From Clitoria ternatea (lineage: Eukaryota; Streptophyta; Magnoliopsida; Fabales; Fabaceae): a stretch of DNA of 64,000 nt. The translations under genes and the position numbers were made by a program. The notes under the pieces were generated by a model. That model ran no database searches. It saw only the letters and a list, made by a program, of their open reading frames with translations, and had not been told where the DNA came from. Below are positions 37,256 to 47,777 of this stretch, in pieces (within the stretch, counting starts at the first letter, position 1; each line of letters begins with the position of its first letter). The stretch spans positions 17,344,001 through 17,408,000 of the forward strand of contig CM075673.1 of the NCBI GenBank assembly GCA_037962975.1, read 5' to 3'.

Positions 37256-37963
37256 AGAATGCTATAAAATTAATTACAGCATGTGTTTATGATGTGCAGT
37301 GGAATATCAGAAGTTCCAAGAAGCTAATTCAAACATCATGCTCCTCTCAGATGATTAAACTACGTCACCATGAGTCAGATAAGTTTACTTAATTCAAATG
37401 AATTATGTGAATTTAAATTTGAATCTCTATTGAATATATGACAGCCTTGCATCGTACTTGGACAAACTGAATCACACTATGAATTAGCCAAATATAGCGT
37501 TCCAACATTCTCTGAGCAGATTGCATTCTCCAGGTCTCCACTATGCAAGTTGCAATTTAAGTAACTAAAAATAGACATACGTTCCACTGTTCCACCTTGT
37601 CGTGGAATTTAAATACACTGCTCCACCATAAAATGACCATGTTGCTCCATGTCATCAAAGGAAGTTAAAGATACAAGCAACCATACTACATTATCCTCGG
37701 GTGAATATTTTAATTGCAATCACCATGCTTCCATCTACTATAAATAGGGAAGCCAATTGAATTTGCAATTCGTACCAAAGAATTTGAAGCATTTCCATTT
37801 GCTTTCTTCCCCCTCCATTCTCTTGCTCTTCTTCTTGCTCTCTTTATTCTTTGATTGGCATATTTCTTGAAGTTATTTTTAAGAGTTAATTTGTGGGGAA
37901 ATTATATTGTGTACTTAATTTGCATATCCTCTCTTTGAGAGTTATTACTTTGTGAAAGCTTTA

Positions 37964-37968
37964 ACTTG
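37964..37968. repeat. Target site duplication ACTTG of element B (right copy 54044-54048)
   Basis: ACTTG precedes TGATC at 37969 and follows GGATCA at 54043. The uninterrupted site, TTAACTTGTATATCC, is seen in the other LTR of C3 near 61676. Confidence 0.95.
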
Positions 37969-38696
37969 TGATCTATTCTGAACCGGGGTCTAGAGATCCA
38001 GACTCAAGTCAATCACAAATAGTATGCAAATACTGTGCAGAAGACCGGATGTATGAGTATCCGGTGTAAATATCCGTTGTCCTTGCGTGAGGAGAGCGGA
38101 TTGGGCGTTCTGGAGATCCTTCACACCGACCTAACGCGTTGATGTGGGCGAATGGTGGTGTCACCTGCAAAGATTCTCCGACGCTCAAGTCAGTGATATA
38201 TTCAAAGTAAGGAATGTATTTTAGAGAGTAATCGTTTATAGATTCAGTTCAGCATCCCCTCCTTCATTGATGAAGAGAGTTCATATACCTGATTGGCTCG
38301 TTTTACGAGGACTTGTTAGTGGGGAACCACTAACCTCCACTAGTATTATTTTATTGCGCACTTACCAGCATGATTAGGTCAAGTGGCTATTTTATATTGA
38401 GCATGGAGAGTATAGACTAGGATTAGGGAACAAGTTGACCATCCCCGTGAGCAGAATTTGGCTTGTAGTGCTGGGGATTATTGATCGGTCCCTGTAGCAA
38501 TGATCCTTGTCTTTTGCATAGTGACATGTGTGTTATCCGGTGTCATGGTGTTATCCTGAACAACCGGTATAGGGAGAGCGCCTGATACGGAATTACAGTC
38601 CGGATGTATACCGATGGCACCGGTTACACGTTGATGTCTTGACAAAGACGTTGAAATATGTCTTGCAGATCGGATAACGATATTGAGACCGGATCA
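37969..38696 (-). repeat. 3' LTR of element B
   Basis: The plus strand reads TGATCTATTC...GACCGGATCA, 728 bp, matching 53317-54043 throughout. An open frame repeated in both LTRs has no known domain. Confidence 0.95.
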
Positions 38697-38708
38697 TATG
38701 TCCCCTAG
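38697..38708 (-). other. Polypurine tract of element B
   Basis: The minus strand reads CTAGGGGACATA directly before the LTR. A similar CTAGGGGGCTA (plus positions 42981-42991) lies before the second extra gene. Confidence 0.78.
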
Positions 38709-39480
38709 CTTGTGTGAGGGACTGAGTGGTTGTTCACATAAGCTACTCAACCTGCGAGAGGTCTGAATATCGGTAGGCTTACGCGTATAACAGTTCCTTA
38801 GCATTTGTTATTATATTGCAAATAACCGTTCTTAAGTCAAAAGATCCGATGTGGTGATGTTATCACAACGGATTCAGACAAAGATTCGTTGTATGAGAAT
38901 TTCAAGAATTTATTGGAATTGAAGGCTCTTGAAGTTCGCGTAACGGCTGTAAAGCGTGAATTGCGTCGCATGATTAGACATTAAATGCTTTTAACCACGT
39001 GGGCGAGCAATTATTGTGTCTGAGATGGAAATCTCAGTAACCGTCGTTTAGGGCTTAATGGGCCTACATTTTTCGAAACTTTTGGGCCTAGTAGATAGGC
39101 CCTTCGTCGAATGGATATTGTTTTGGCGCCAATGAATTTGGAACGGTTATGTCGTTTCACTTGTGAACCAACACGTTTAGTTGAGAGCGTCACAACTTCA
39201 AGAGGTGGTAACTGAGCCTTTTCATTTCCTATAAAAGAAATACTTAGTGGATTCTGGGTTCCACTCGTTTCTGATTTCTTAGCAACACTCTGCAAAAATA
39301 TCGCAAGGAAGTTCGTCGCTTGCTCTACGAGACTTTTTCAGTCCTCATCTTCATCATCTTCATCTGAGGTAACTTTCCCATGCTATTTTCATCTTGTTTT
39401 GGTATACTATTTTTGCAAAGAGAATGTGCTTTAGTTAGGGGGAGATTAATTTCTCGTAACCCTAATAGTCATGGGGAAGA
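38709..39480 (+). promoter_or_regulatory. Promoter of extra gene copy B1
   Basis: The G-box CACGTG is at 38996, TGGGCC at 39059 and the TATA box (TATAAAAG) at 39230-39237. Further shared words are GACATTAAATGC and CGTGGGCGAGC. Order and spacing match copies A and B2. Confidence 0.72.
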
Positions 39481-42010
39481 ATCCTTGTGATTCTTCCTAA
39501 GGCTGAGTCATGTCGCTCAGAAAGGGGATCTTACTCACTGTGGAAAGTGACTTTTCCCTTCTCAGAGTCGTCCTCTGATTGTAGTCGCTTTAAAAAATGA
39601 AGTGAGTAATGGTTATCACCTTTCTGACGATATGATCTTTTATCGTAGATTAAAGAGTTCGGTCTAGGCGATTCAGATGGCTGCTGGAGAAGGGACTTCC
39701 GGAGATAATACCATTCTGAAGACAACAGAAGGTCTTTACACCGTTGCTGTTTCTAGGTTAAATTGGGAAGAACTTTAGGCTAAATGGCCTTTCTGTTGGG
39801 TAGCTAGTGAGTTTAAGAACTTGGCTTCCCGTCATGCAAACGAGGATAGATCCCGAATTCAACCAAGGTTCACGCTTCATGCAGAAGAAGAAATGAAGAA
39901 GTGGTTTAGGGTATTCGCACCACTTCCTACAGAGCGGATATGCCATGCCGTACCCAATGACCGTTCTATATACATGTACGATTTCATATTTCATTACCTG
40001 GGAGTTCATTTTCCCTTATCCGAGCTTCAGATGGGTGTGTTGAGGTTCTTAAACTGCGCACCCTCTCAACTTCATCCCAACGGTTGGGGCCTCATCCGTG
40101 CTCTGGAGGTTCTGGGGGATCATTTCAACTTCATGCCCACAGTAGCGATGCTGTTTTATTACACTTAAGTAGTTCGGAGGGCTAACAAGCAGGGCGGTGT
40201 TAGCCTAGTGACACTCCGAACTCTCTGTTCTTTCGTAAACTTTGAATCTTACACCGATTCGGCCAAAGTCGATGGAAAATCATTTAAATCCTACTTTACT
40301 CGGATATCTGTTAGGAAGAAGAAACCAATCTTTTGGAGGGATGAAGATGGTCTTAACAAATTTCCTTTGAGTTGGACCCATAAACATTTTCTTTTAAACT
40401 CTCAAGCATATTATGCTGATCAATCCGAGCTATCCCCTGAATCGTCGAAAGTGTTGTTCGCACTTGAAGCGCACACTACACGCTCTAAAGTATTTTCGTG
40501 TAGGCGTCTTTTAAGTAGTTCAAGCGGAGTCCGGGATGAATATCTATGTAATTCTCATTTTATTTCTCCTTTTTTCCTTTGTCAAATGTGTAAAATATTT
40601 CGTAGTTGCTAATATCTTGTGTTTGTGCATGCAGGTGAAATAGAACAGGAATCTCCAGAGATGAATAAGCTGAAGGGGTTTAAAGCGGCAGGTAAATCCG
40701 TAGCTCGTGAGAATGAAATTCAGGCTAAGACTTCTGTAAAGGATCATCCTGAATTGATTATTCTGACATCGGATGTAGAAGGGGAGATTCCGCTGGTCGA
40801 GGGCGGCTCGACTGGTGTTGGCGCAACTACTAGTCAGCCCCAAATAACCGAGAGGAGGAGAAAGATCAAGAATGATTCTTTCGGAGGACCGTCGAAGAAA
40901 CATAAACCTTCGGGGAGCTCAAAAAGGGGAAGAGTTTCAGAAGGTAAGGCTGTAGAGACCTCGGATGCAGCTGATGTTTCTTCCGGACACCATAAGGGGA
41001 TTCCTGCCGGGGTTTTTGGATCTAGTCCGATCTCCTACCCGACGACTTCGTTCCTTACCCCCTTCCTCTCATATCGGGGAGCAACTCCAGCGATTCTTCC
41101 TCAACCGCTGTATGAACTCCGGACCACGCTTAAAACTAAAGAGATCAAGGAGGCGTGTGAGGCCGGAAAATGGCAGTTAGTAGAACTTACTGGGATGCTT
41201 CATTCATTCAGTTTGTTAGCTGAAGATGTTGACAAGGTTGATGAGCTGAGTGATAAATTAGAACAGCTTAAACTCTCGACGGAGAAGGATAAAGCTGCCC
41301 TAAAATTAGCTGAAGATCGCCTTGCCAAGTCTAAAGAGTTTGTAGATATTATAAACAAAGAAAATCTCAAGCTCAAAACTATGCTTAAAGACTTGGAAGG
41401 TAAATTGGCAGAGAAGGAGGAGACGCTTAGTAAATCTCAAGAGGAACTCCGTAGCAGTCAAGCTAAACAAGCTGATCTTGAAGACAAAAGCAAAGCTGCT
41501 GCGGAGGATTATTTTAAGCAAGCCGAGGAGTGGTCCCAAAAGGAGAAGAAGTTCCTCCTTGAGATAGAGGGACTGAAGACTGGGAGAACGGAATCTGGAG
41601 GATCAAGTGGGGAGCTATCGAGGTTACGGGAAGAATTGGCTATAGTGAAAGCTGAGAAGTAGGAAGCTATTGATATATGCAACCAGGCGGTTGAAGAATC
41701 CTTCGGCCTAGCTATACGCCAAGTTTTCTACCGCAACCCCACTGTGAAACTTAGCCTCTATGGAATTGATCCGTTCTATGAATTCCATGGAGGAAGGTTG
41801 GTCACCGTGGTTGATGGTCGTCATGAAGATCCTCCGACGTCCTTGTACGGTTTGCCTCTTCTTCCTAAGGGTCAAACTATGGGACCGGATTACGTTCTTC
41901 CTATGTCTGAGGTCGCTTCGTCTGCGGAAGGAACTGAGGCTCCTGGAGGGGGAATTCCTGAGGAAATCCCAAAAGAAGGGACACAAGAGCCTGGAGCTGA
42001 GGAAGCATAG
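39481..42010 (+). pseudogene. Antisense extra gene, copy B1
   Basis: The N-terminal part is degraded: the region equivalent to the B2 start has stops and no usable ATG. From about 39690 the frame is clear: LNWEEL, WPFCWVASEF, MYDFIFHYLGVHFPLSELQ and CAPSQLHPNGWGLIRALEVL; then TAA at 40166 where B2 has Gln; then to the intron (40548-40634). Exon 2 has EIEQESPEMNKLKG, a basic region, GKWQLVELTGMLHS, a ~200-residue coiled coil, a TAG at 41660, and the conserved end (FGLAIRQVFYRNP, DPFYEF, LLPKG) with an acidic tail to 42010. The frame is kept throughout. It is a tandem partner of copy B2. Confidence 0.82.
40548..40634 (+). other. Intron of extra gene, copy B1
   Basis: 87 bp, GTAATTCTCA to GTGCATGCAG. 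Joined codons read EYL-C-EIE in frame. Position is identical to copies A and B2. Confidence 0.82.
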
Positions 42011-42980
42011 AAAGCTGAAGAGCAAATTCCTCCTCCGTAGTCTTGCTTTATTTATATGTAGAGTTGTGTTCCGGGATCAACTCCGGTTTTGAACAGTTAT
42101 GTGTAATTTCGTTTTTCATGAATAAAATTCATTTAAGAAATTTTTCTCCAACATTTCATGCATATATGTCATTTAAGTCGTTGTTAATTCGTTCTATATG
42201 ATTAACCTTGAGGTCGAATTGAAATAATTGCCTCGGAAGATTAAACAACAAATGAATTTAGAACGGAGAAATATATACATGTCCCCAAGTGTGTGTTAAG
42301 AAAAGGGTGCCTGTCTTTAGGGCATGATCCTTAATTCTTTTGGGGAAAGGAGGAGCCGATCCGTCATTTAGTAAAATAGTGTAACAGGACGGATGACTGT
42401 TCTTAATCCGTGTTATTCTCACTGGAGAATCAATGTCGTCCATTGTAAGAATATTGTTCCAAGTTTGGGGAACTGCAAAGGTGTAAGAAAGTGGTGTTTG
42501 AGTCTTCCATCATAAAGATGATGATGGGAGTTTGTTTACGCCAGGAGTTACGTCATTGTACCACAGAGTAGGTGATAAAGAGTATCCGTCCTGGGAGAAT
42601 ACCACTTGAGAGCGAAAGCGCGGATTAACTTTCAAAATCTTCCATCATAAGAATGATGATGGGGATTGTTCGTACCAGGAGTTACATCATCGAATCACAA
42701 AATAGGTGATTAAGATCATCCGTCCTGGGGAAGTATACATCGTTAGGAGTTACATCGTCAGATCACATAATAGGTGATTGAGATCATCCGTCCTGGGGAA
42801 GTATACATCGTCAGGAGTTACAACGTCAGATCACATAATAGGTGATTGAGATCATCCATCCTGGGGACGTTTTTTCAATCGCAGGAGCACGGATTAAGAT
42901 GAATGATTTTCAATCGTACGGATTGAGCGTTCAATTTTCATATCCGAAATCGGGGAAATCGGTGATCAGTAGTACTCTAC
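42011..42980. other. Tail of copy B1 with ~65-base repeats
   Basis: The tail starts with a conserved GTGTTCCGGGATCAACTCCGG (42067) and AATAAAATTC, polyadenylation-like. From 42543 to 42870 there are four copies of a unit with AGGAGTTACATCGTC and GAGATCATCCGTCCTG, the last three spaced about 65-68 bases. The same unit recurs at 47463 and 47541 in the tail of copy B2. No coding signal. Confidence 0.75.
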
Positions 42981-43603
42981 TAGCCCCCTAGCTTATGTGA
43001 GGAATTAGTAGATTTGCTCATATAAGCTATACCGATCGTACTGTTGTGTAAATATCCGCTCTTGGAACAAGGTTCCGTTATGATGAAACTCTTGAGGGCG
43101 GATTCGAACAATGAGAATCTCAAAAGTTCATTGAATTTTGTAACCCTTGGTATTCGAGTAATGGTGGCCACGTTTCTCATGATTGGACATTTAATGCCTT
43201 TACTCACGTGGGCGAGCCATTATTGCGTTAAATGCGCATGTCTTAATAACCGTCACTGAGGGGCTTAATGGGCCTGAAATTTAAATTTTGAGACCCATTT
43301 GAGAAGCCCTTTAGACGAATTGACGCTGATTTCGCGCCTCAATGTTCGAAACGAAAACCTCGTGTCTACGAAAAAGGTGTCGTTTAAAAGTGTCGTTTGG
43401 TTGTAAACGACATAACCTTCGACTCCTTATAAGAGTAGAATTTAATAGATTCAGAAGTTACTCAGTGTTTGCTCACTTGACGAAACTCTACAAAAATTTC
43501 GAGAAGAGACTCCTGTTTGCTTGTGTGAGATTTGATTCACCACTTTTCTTCATTCTTAGGTAACCTCTCTTTCGTCTTCTCATTTTTCTTCTAGTTTTTC
43601 TAA
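42981..43603 (+). promoter_or_regulatory. Promoter of extra gene copy B2, with PPT-like start
   Basis: It begins with a polypurine-tract-like block (minus strand CTAGGGGGCTA) and TAGCTTATGTGAGG, the same words that follow the LTR at 38697. Then come the G-box (CACGTG, 43205), TGGGCC (43269) and a TATA-like box (TATAAGAG, 43428). The PPT-like start suggests that the duplicated unit includes the edge of a retroelement 3' end. Confidence 0.7.
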
Positions 43604-46067
43604 ATGTCTGGGAGAGACTTTGCTAGCTCGAGGTATGTTAGTCGTAGGGGAAAGAGAGGTAGAGTGTTGTCTCAGACCTCCTTAAGTCATGGTGGAAGGA
43701 TCCCTGTGATCGTCCACTCAAATCCACTTCATTCAGAGAGGGAGGCGTCACCCTACTCGAGGCGAAGGGTGATAATACCCTCTTCAGAATCCTCTACTAG
43801 CGAGAGTGAGGGGAGCGCTGATTTGTACCTCTCTGATGATGTTAGCTTTTATCGCAGTGTTAAGGCGTTTAAACTAGCCGTAAAGAAGATGTCTGGAGAA
43901 AGCACTTCTAGTGGTGGAGCATCTTCTAAAAAATATATCATGAAGACAGCCTCTGGATTGTGTAATGTAGTTGCACACCGGATTGACTGGGTAAAGTTCC
44001 AACAGAAACGCCCATATAGCTGGGTTGCTGACGAATTTCGTGATACGGTGTCCATACATGCTCGGGAGGATGGAGTTAGGTTAGAGCCTCGCTTCACCGT
44101 TTTCAAAAAAGGAAAGTACAAGGAGCGTTTCATGGTGTTGGCTCCCTTGCCTTCACAACTGATCTGTCATACACCGGATGAGAGATCAATATATATGTAT
44201 GATTTCTTGTTCCTGAACTTAGGTGTACGCTTCCCGCTCAGCAAATTCCAAATGGCTGTTCTGAGGTTTTTGGATTGCGCCCCCTCACAGCTTCACCCAA
44301 ACAGATGGGGTTTGATTCGTTCTCTTGAATTGCTTGGGGAGCACTTTAATTTTACACCGACGGTGGCCATGCTCTTTTACTTCACGCAGGTGGTCCGTCG
44401 TGCTAATAGGGAGAAGGGAGGAGTAAGTCTAATAACCCTTCGGACTCTCTCCAAGATCATCAACTTCGAATCCTACACCGACTCTGCCAAAGTTGATGGA
44501 CGTTCCTTCAAGTCTTATTTTACCAGGATTCGTGTGAAGCCTGATGAACCAATTTTTTGGTTGAATAAAGATGGCATTGAAGAGTTCCCCGTGTCCTGGA
44601 CGCATGAAAATTTCTTGTTGACGTCCCAGGCTTACTATACCGACGAGGACGAGTTAACACCAATATCGGTTTCCGTTCTTTCTGCTCTTCAATCATACAC
44701 CGCCTCGCATAAGTTCTTCTCTTGCAGGCGTTTGCTTGGGTCAAAGACCACCTGCGAGGAATATTTGCGTAATTTCCTGTCATTTTACATGTTCTTCTTT
44801 CTTAATAACTCAAAATCTTTTGTTTCTGACGGTTCTTTTTTCTGATTATGCAGTTGAAATTGAAGCTGATTCGCCAGAGATGGAGAAGTTGAAAGGCCTC
44901 AAGGCTGGAGGGAAATCCGTGGCGGCTGAAAACAACATTCAAGCAAAGCGGAATTCCAAGAAGGCCACTGTTGAGACCATCATACTCACCTCGTCTGCTG
45001 GTGACGATGTTCCTTTGTTGGAGGACGGATCTGATATACCGACCTCCAACATTGAGGGAAAAAAGGTTGGTGAGAAAAGGAAGAAAGCAAAACATGACCC
45101 TTCCAAGAAAACCGAATCTCAACCCTCTCCCAAAAAACAAAAGATTTCTGAAGGGGCAGTTGATGCAGAGGTTTCCAAGGGTAAGGCGGTAGAGAAGGTC
45201 ACACCGGATGCCCCGAGCAGTGTTCCTACGTCGGTTGCCAAACCAATAACTGCTTACTTTGCGCCTAAGGTTTCCTGTCCTCCCCCAGGGAATTCCAATC
45301 TTGCCCCACACCTAGTGTATGTGGGTCCCGTGCCTCAAAGCATCCCTGATTCTCCATACCAGCTGAAGACTTTAGAGCCTGATGAAGTAACAAAAGCTTA
45401 TGACGCCGGACAATGGCAGTTAGCAGAACTGTCCGGTCTCCTAAAATCGGTTCGGAGACTGTCGGAGGACAACGAACGGCTCAGTAAATTAGTGGGCAAA
45501 GTTAATGACCTTAGCGTTGCTGCAGCTAGGGATAAGGCAAGCATCCTCCGACTGGAGAATAAATTAGAGGCTTCTAAAGAGGAAGGGTATAAAAAGGATG
45601 AGGAGATTGCCAGTCTGAAACATCTTGCTAAGGAGTTGGAGGTCCAGATACTTGATTAGAAAAAAACCAATTCCGACCTCTATGCCAGCCTTTGTACAGA
45701 GAAAGAACACTCGGCCAAATTAGCAAAAGAATTGAAGGAGGCCAAGGTCGTTTACTCTCAAGGAGCAGAAGACTGGTCGCATAAGGAAAAGGAGTTGCTT
45801 TTAAAGTTGGCGGGTTCGACTGACGAAATCAAAACTTTGAAGGCGGATTTGGATGAGGCTGTAGGTATCTGTGACCAAGCAGTCAAGGAATCCTTCGGAC
45901 TGGCTGTTCGTCAAATTCAATACCGGAATCCTAAAGTGGAACTCAATCTGAACGGTATCGATCCGTTCTATGAGTTTTACCAACGAAAACTGGTGGCCAT
46001 TGTTAATGACCGTCAGGAGGATCCGCCTAACACCCCTTACGAGTTTGCTCATCTACCTGAAGGTTAG
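43604..46067 (+). CDS. Antisense extra gene, copy B2 (two exons; best preserved)
   Basis: Exon 1 (43604-44768, 388 complete codons) is fully open; exon 2 starts at 44854. Exon 1 has a Ser/Arg-rich N-terminus, HRIDWVKFQQKRPYSW at residues 125-140, MYDFLFLNLGVRFPL at 198-212 and CAPSQLHPNRW at 225-235, resembling the Transposase_28 (putative gypsy type transposon) family. Exon 2 has EIEADSPEMEKLKG, a Lys-rich stretch that could be a nuclear signal, GQWQLAELSGLLKS, a coiled coil, a single TAG at 45657, and the end block FGLAVRQIQYRNP to LPEG. The terminal TAG (46065) is at the same codon as in copy A, whereas B1 reads Gln there. Function is unknown. A role in chromatin or in control of the element is possible but inferred only. 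Confidence 0.82.
44769..44853 (+). other. Intron of extra gene, copy B2
   Basis: 85 bp, GTAATTTCCT to GATTATGCAG, with T-rich sequence before the acceptor. Joined codons read EYL-L-EIE in frame. Confidence 0.85.
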
Positions 46068-47777
46068 TCAATGGGACCTTCTCTCCTGAAGCTTAAAAGT
46101 GAAGGAACTAGCTCTGGTGCTAATGAAGGCAAGGCCGGAGGTAAAGGCAAAGGGAAGGAAGGAGATACAAGTCAGAAGAAATAATGCCTTCCCTGTCTTT
46201 GTCTTTATTGATTCAAATTCGCTGTGTTCCGGGATCAGCTCCGGATTACTAAACGAATTTCTTCATGTAATCTTCCATTTGATCAATAAAAGAACCATTT
46301 GCCTTTATATGCTTATTTAGTTGAAAATAACTATAATAGAAGGATTGCATGTGTATTGAATCATTCCAGATTTTTACATGCAGGATGAAGAACGGATAGA
46401 GGCATATAGCTATCGTTTTTCATGTATAGGCGTTTTGATAGCCAAAGACTTGATTTGACAGAAAAGATAGAGTATCTTTTTGTCAAGTATGAACAATTTG
46501 ATATAAAAGCCTGGTAGAAAGCGTATCTTGCTTCTTGAAAATCAGGCCTTTTGGTCGTAAATAACATAGTATGGATTGCCGTTGTGAGTGAAAATGCTAT
46601 TGTCATGAGAACGGCTTGAAGGGTTAATTCTTGAGGGGAAATGATTGTGAGAACGTTTCACTAAGAGTTCGTTCCCCAAAATATTCATTAAACTGCAGAT
46701 ACTGTCCCCCTGTATTATTGGGTGATCAGTACCTTGAACAAACTCTGAGTGATACTTTCACGTGAGAGTTCTTAAGAGTGAGGACTTCGAGTAGAAATCC
46801 CTTTGTTTGATAATTCCGAATGTAAATATTTTCGACTGAAAGGTTTCGGGTGAATATGCCTAAGATTGTGGCGTACCCGAATGAATTGTTTTTGGGTCGG
46901 AGTTCATGAGTCAGGTTTCAATTGAGCATTTCTGACTGAAGAATTAATGATTCAGAATTTAAAGCTATAAAACTCCCAGATAAGGAACTTTAAAAGAGAG
47001 TATTAATTTGGAGTTCAGTATAACTTACTTTTATTTGGAGTTCGGTTTAACCCTACAATCCACTCGTTTAATCGGTCTTTGGTTTTACCCATTGACGATT
47101 CTTCACCGACGTTTGGTCAATCCTACTAGTCGTACTCAGAGTTCGGTTTAATCCTACAATCCGAGCCTTCAACACGGGGTTCAGATCAGGGCTAATCCTG
47201 AACCTACTGCGCCCGTTACTTGGGGTTCAGCATGGTCTTGAAGAAGAACCAGCTTACTGCGCCCAAGCCTTCAATATGGTGTTGGGTTTTACCCTTTTAC
47301 CGTTCTTGGAATGGGGTTCGGTTCAATCTTACAACCCATTTCCTGAGGTTCGGTTTAATCCTACAACCCAGGTCTTCACCGGTGTTCAACCAAACTTACT
47401 AACCGTACCTAGAGTTCGGTTTAATTCTACAATCTGGGCCTTCAGTCTCTCACACATACTCAAGGAGTTACATCGTCAATTACAGAATGGGTAATTGAGA
47501 TCATCCATCCTGAGTATGCTCTTGTACGCTGCACATGTTCGAGGAGTTACATCGTCAACTACGGAATAGGTAGTTGAGATTATCCGTCCTGAACATGCTT
47601 CTGTACGCCGGATAAACTGAAAATCACAGCATAAGAAAAACTCGAAAAGAGTTAAATTGTTGTATGAGATTCTTATTAAATCAAAAATAAGAATTACAAT
47701 GAAAGCATAGCCGGGAAAATAATTTCTCCAGTATTCATTTTAAAATGAGGATAGGAGAGTATGTATCGTTCCAGCAG
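46068..47777. other. Tail of copy B2 and spacer to pol, with short repeats
   Basis: A short Lys/Gly-rich extension follows the stop to a TAA at 46182, then GTTCCGGGATCAGCTCCGG (46227) and AATAAAAG, a likely polyadenylation region shared with the other two copies. From 47030 to 47440 a GGTTCGGTTTAATCCTACAA-type unit recurs about six times. At 47463-47600 two copies of the GAGTTACATCGTC unit appear. No gene is visible. Confidence 0.72.

Larger units (their letters stand above)
36457..37968 (+). repeat. C3 5' LTR, first part
   Basis: It starts TGTATTTATATG. It contains the CTTAAGCG palindrome cluster (36595-37255) and a TATA box (TATAAATA, 37739-37746). It is interrupted at 37969 by element B, about 225 bases after the TATA box, inside what would be the transcribed part of the LTR. 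Confidence 0.93.

Noticed and set aside
42543..42870. CRISPR-like array
   Set aside because: The ~65-base units are continuous imperfect repeats without unique spacers, inside a plant retroelement.
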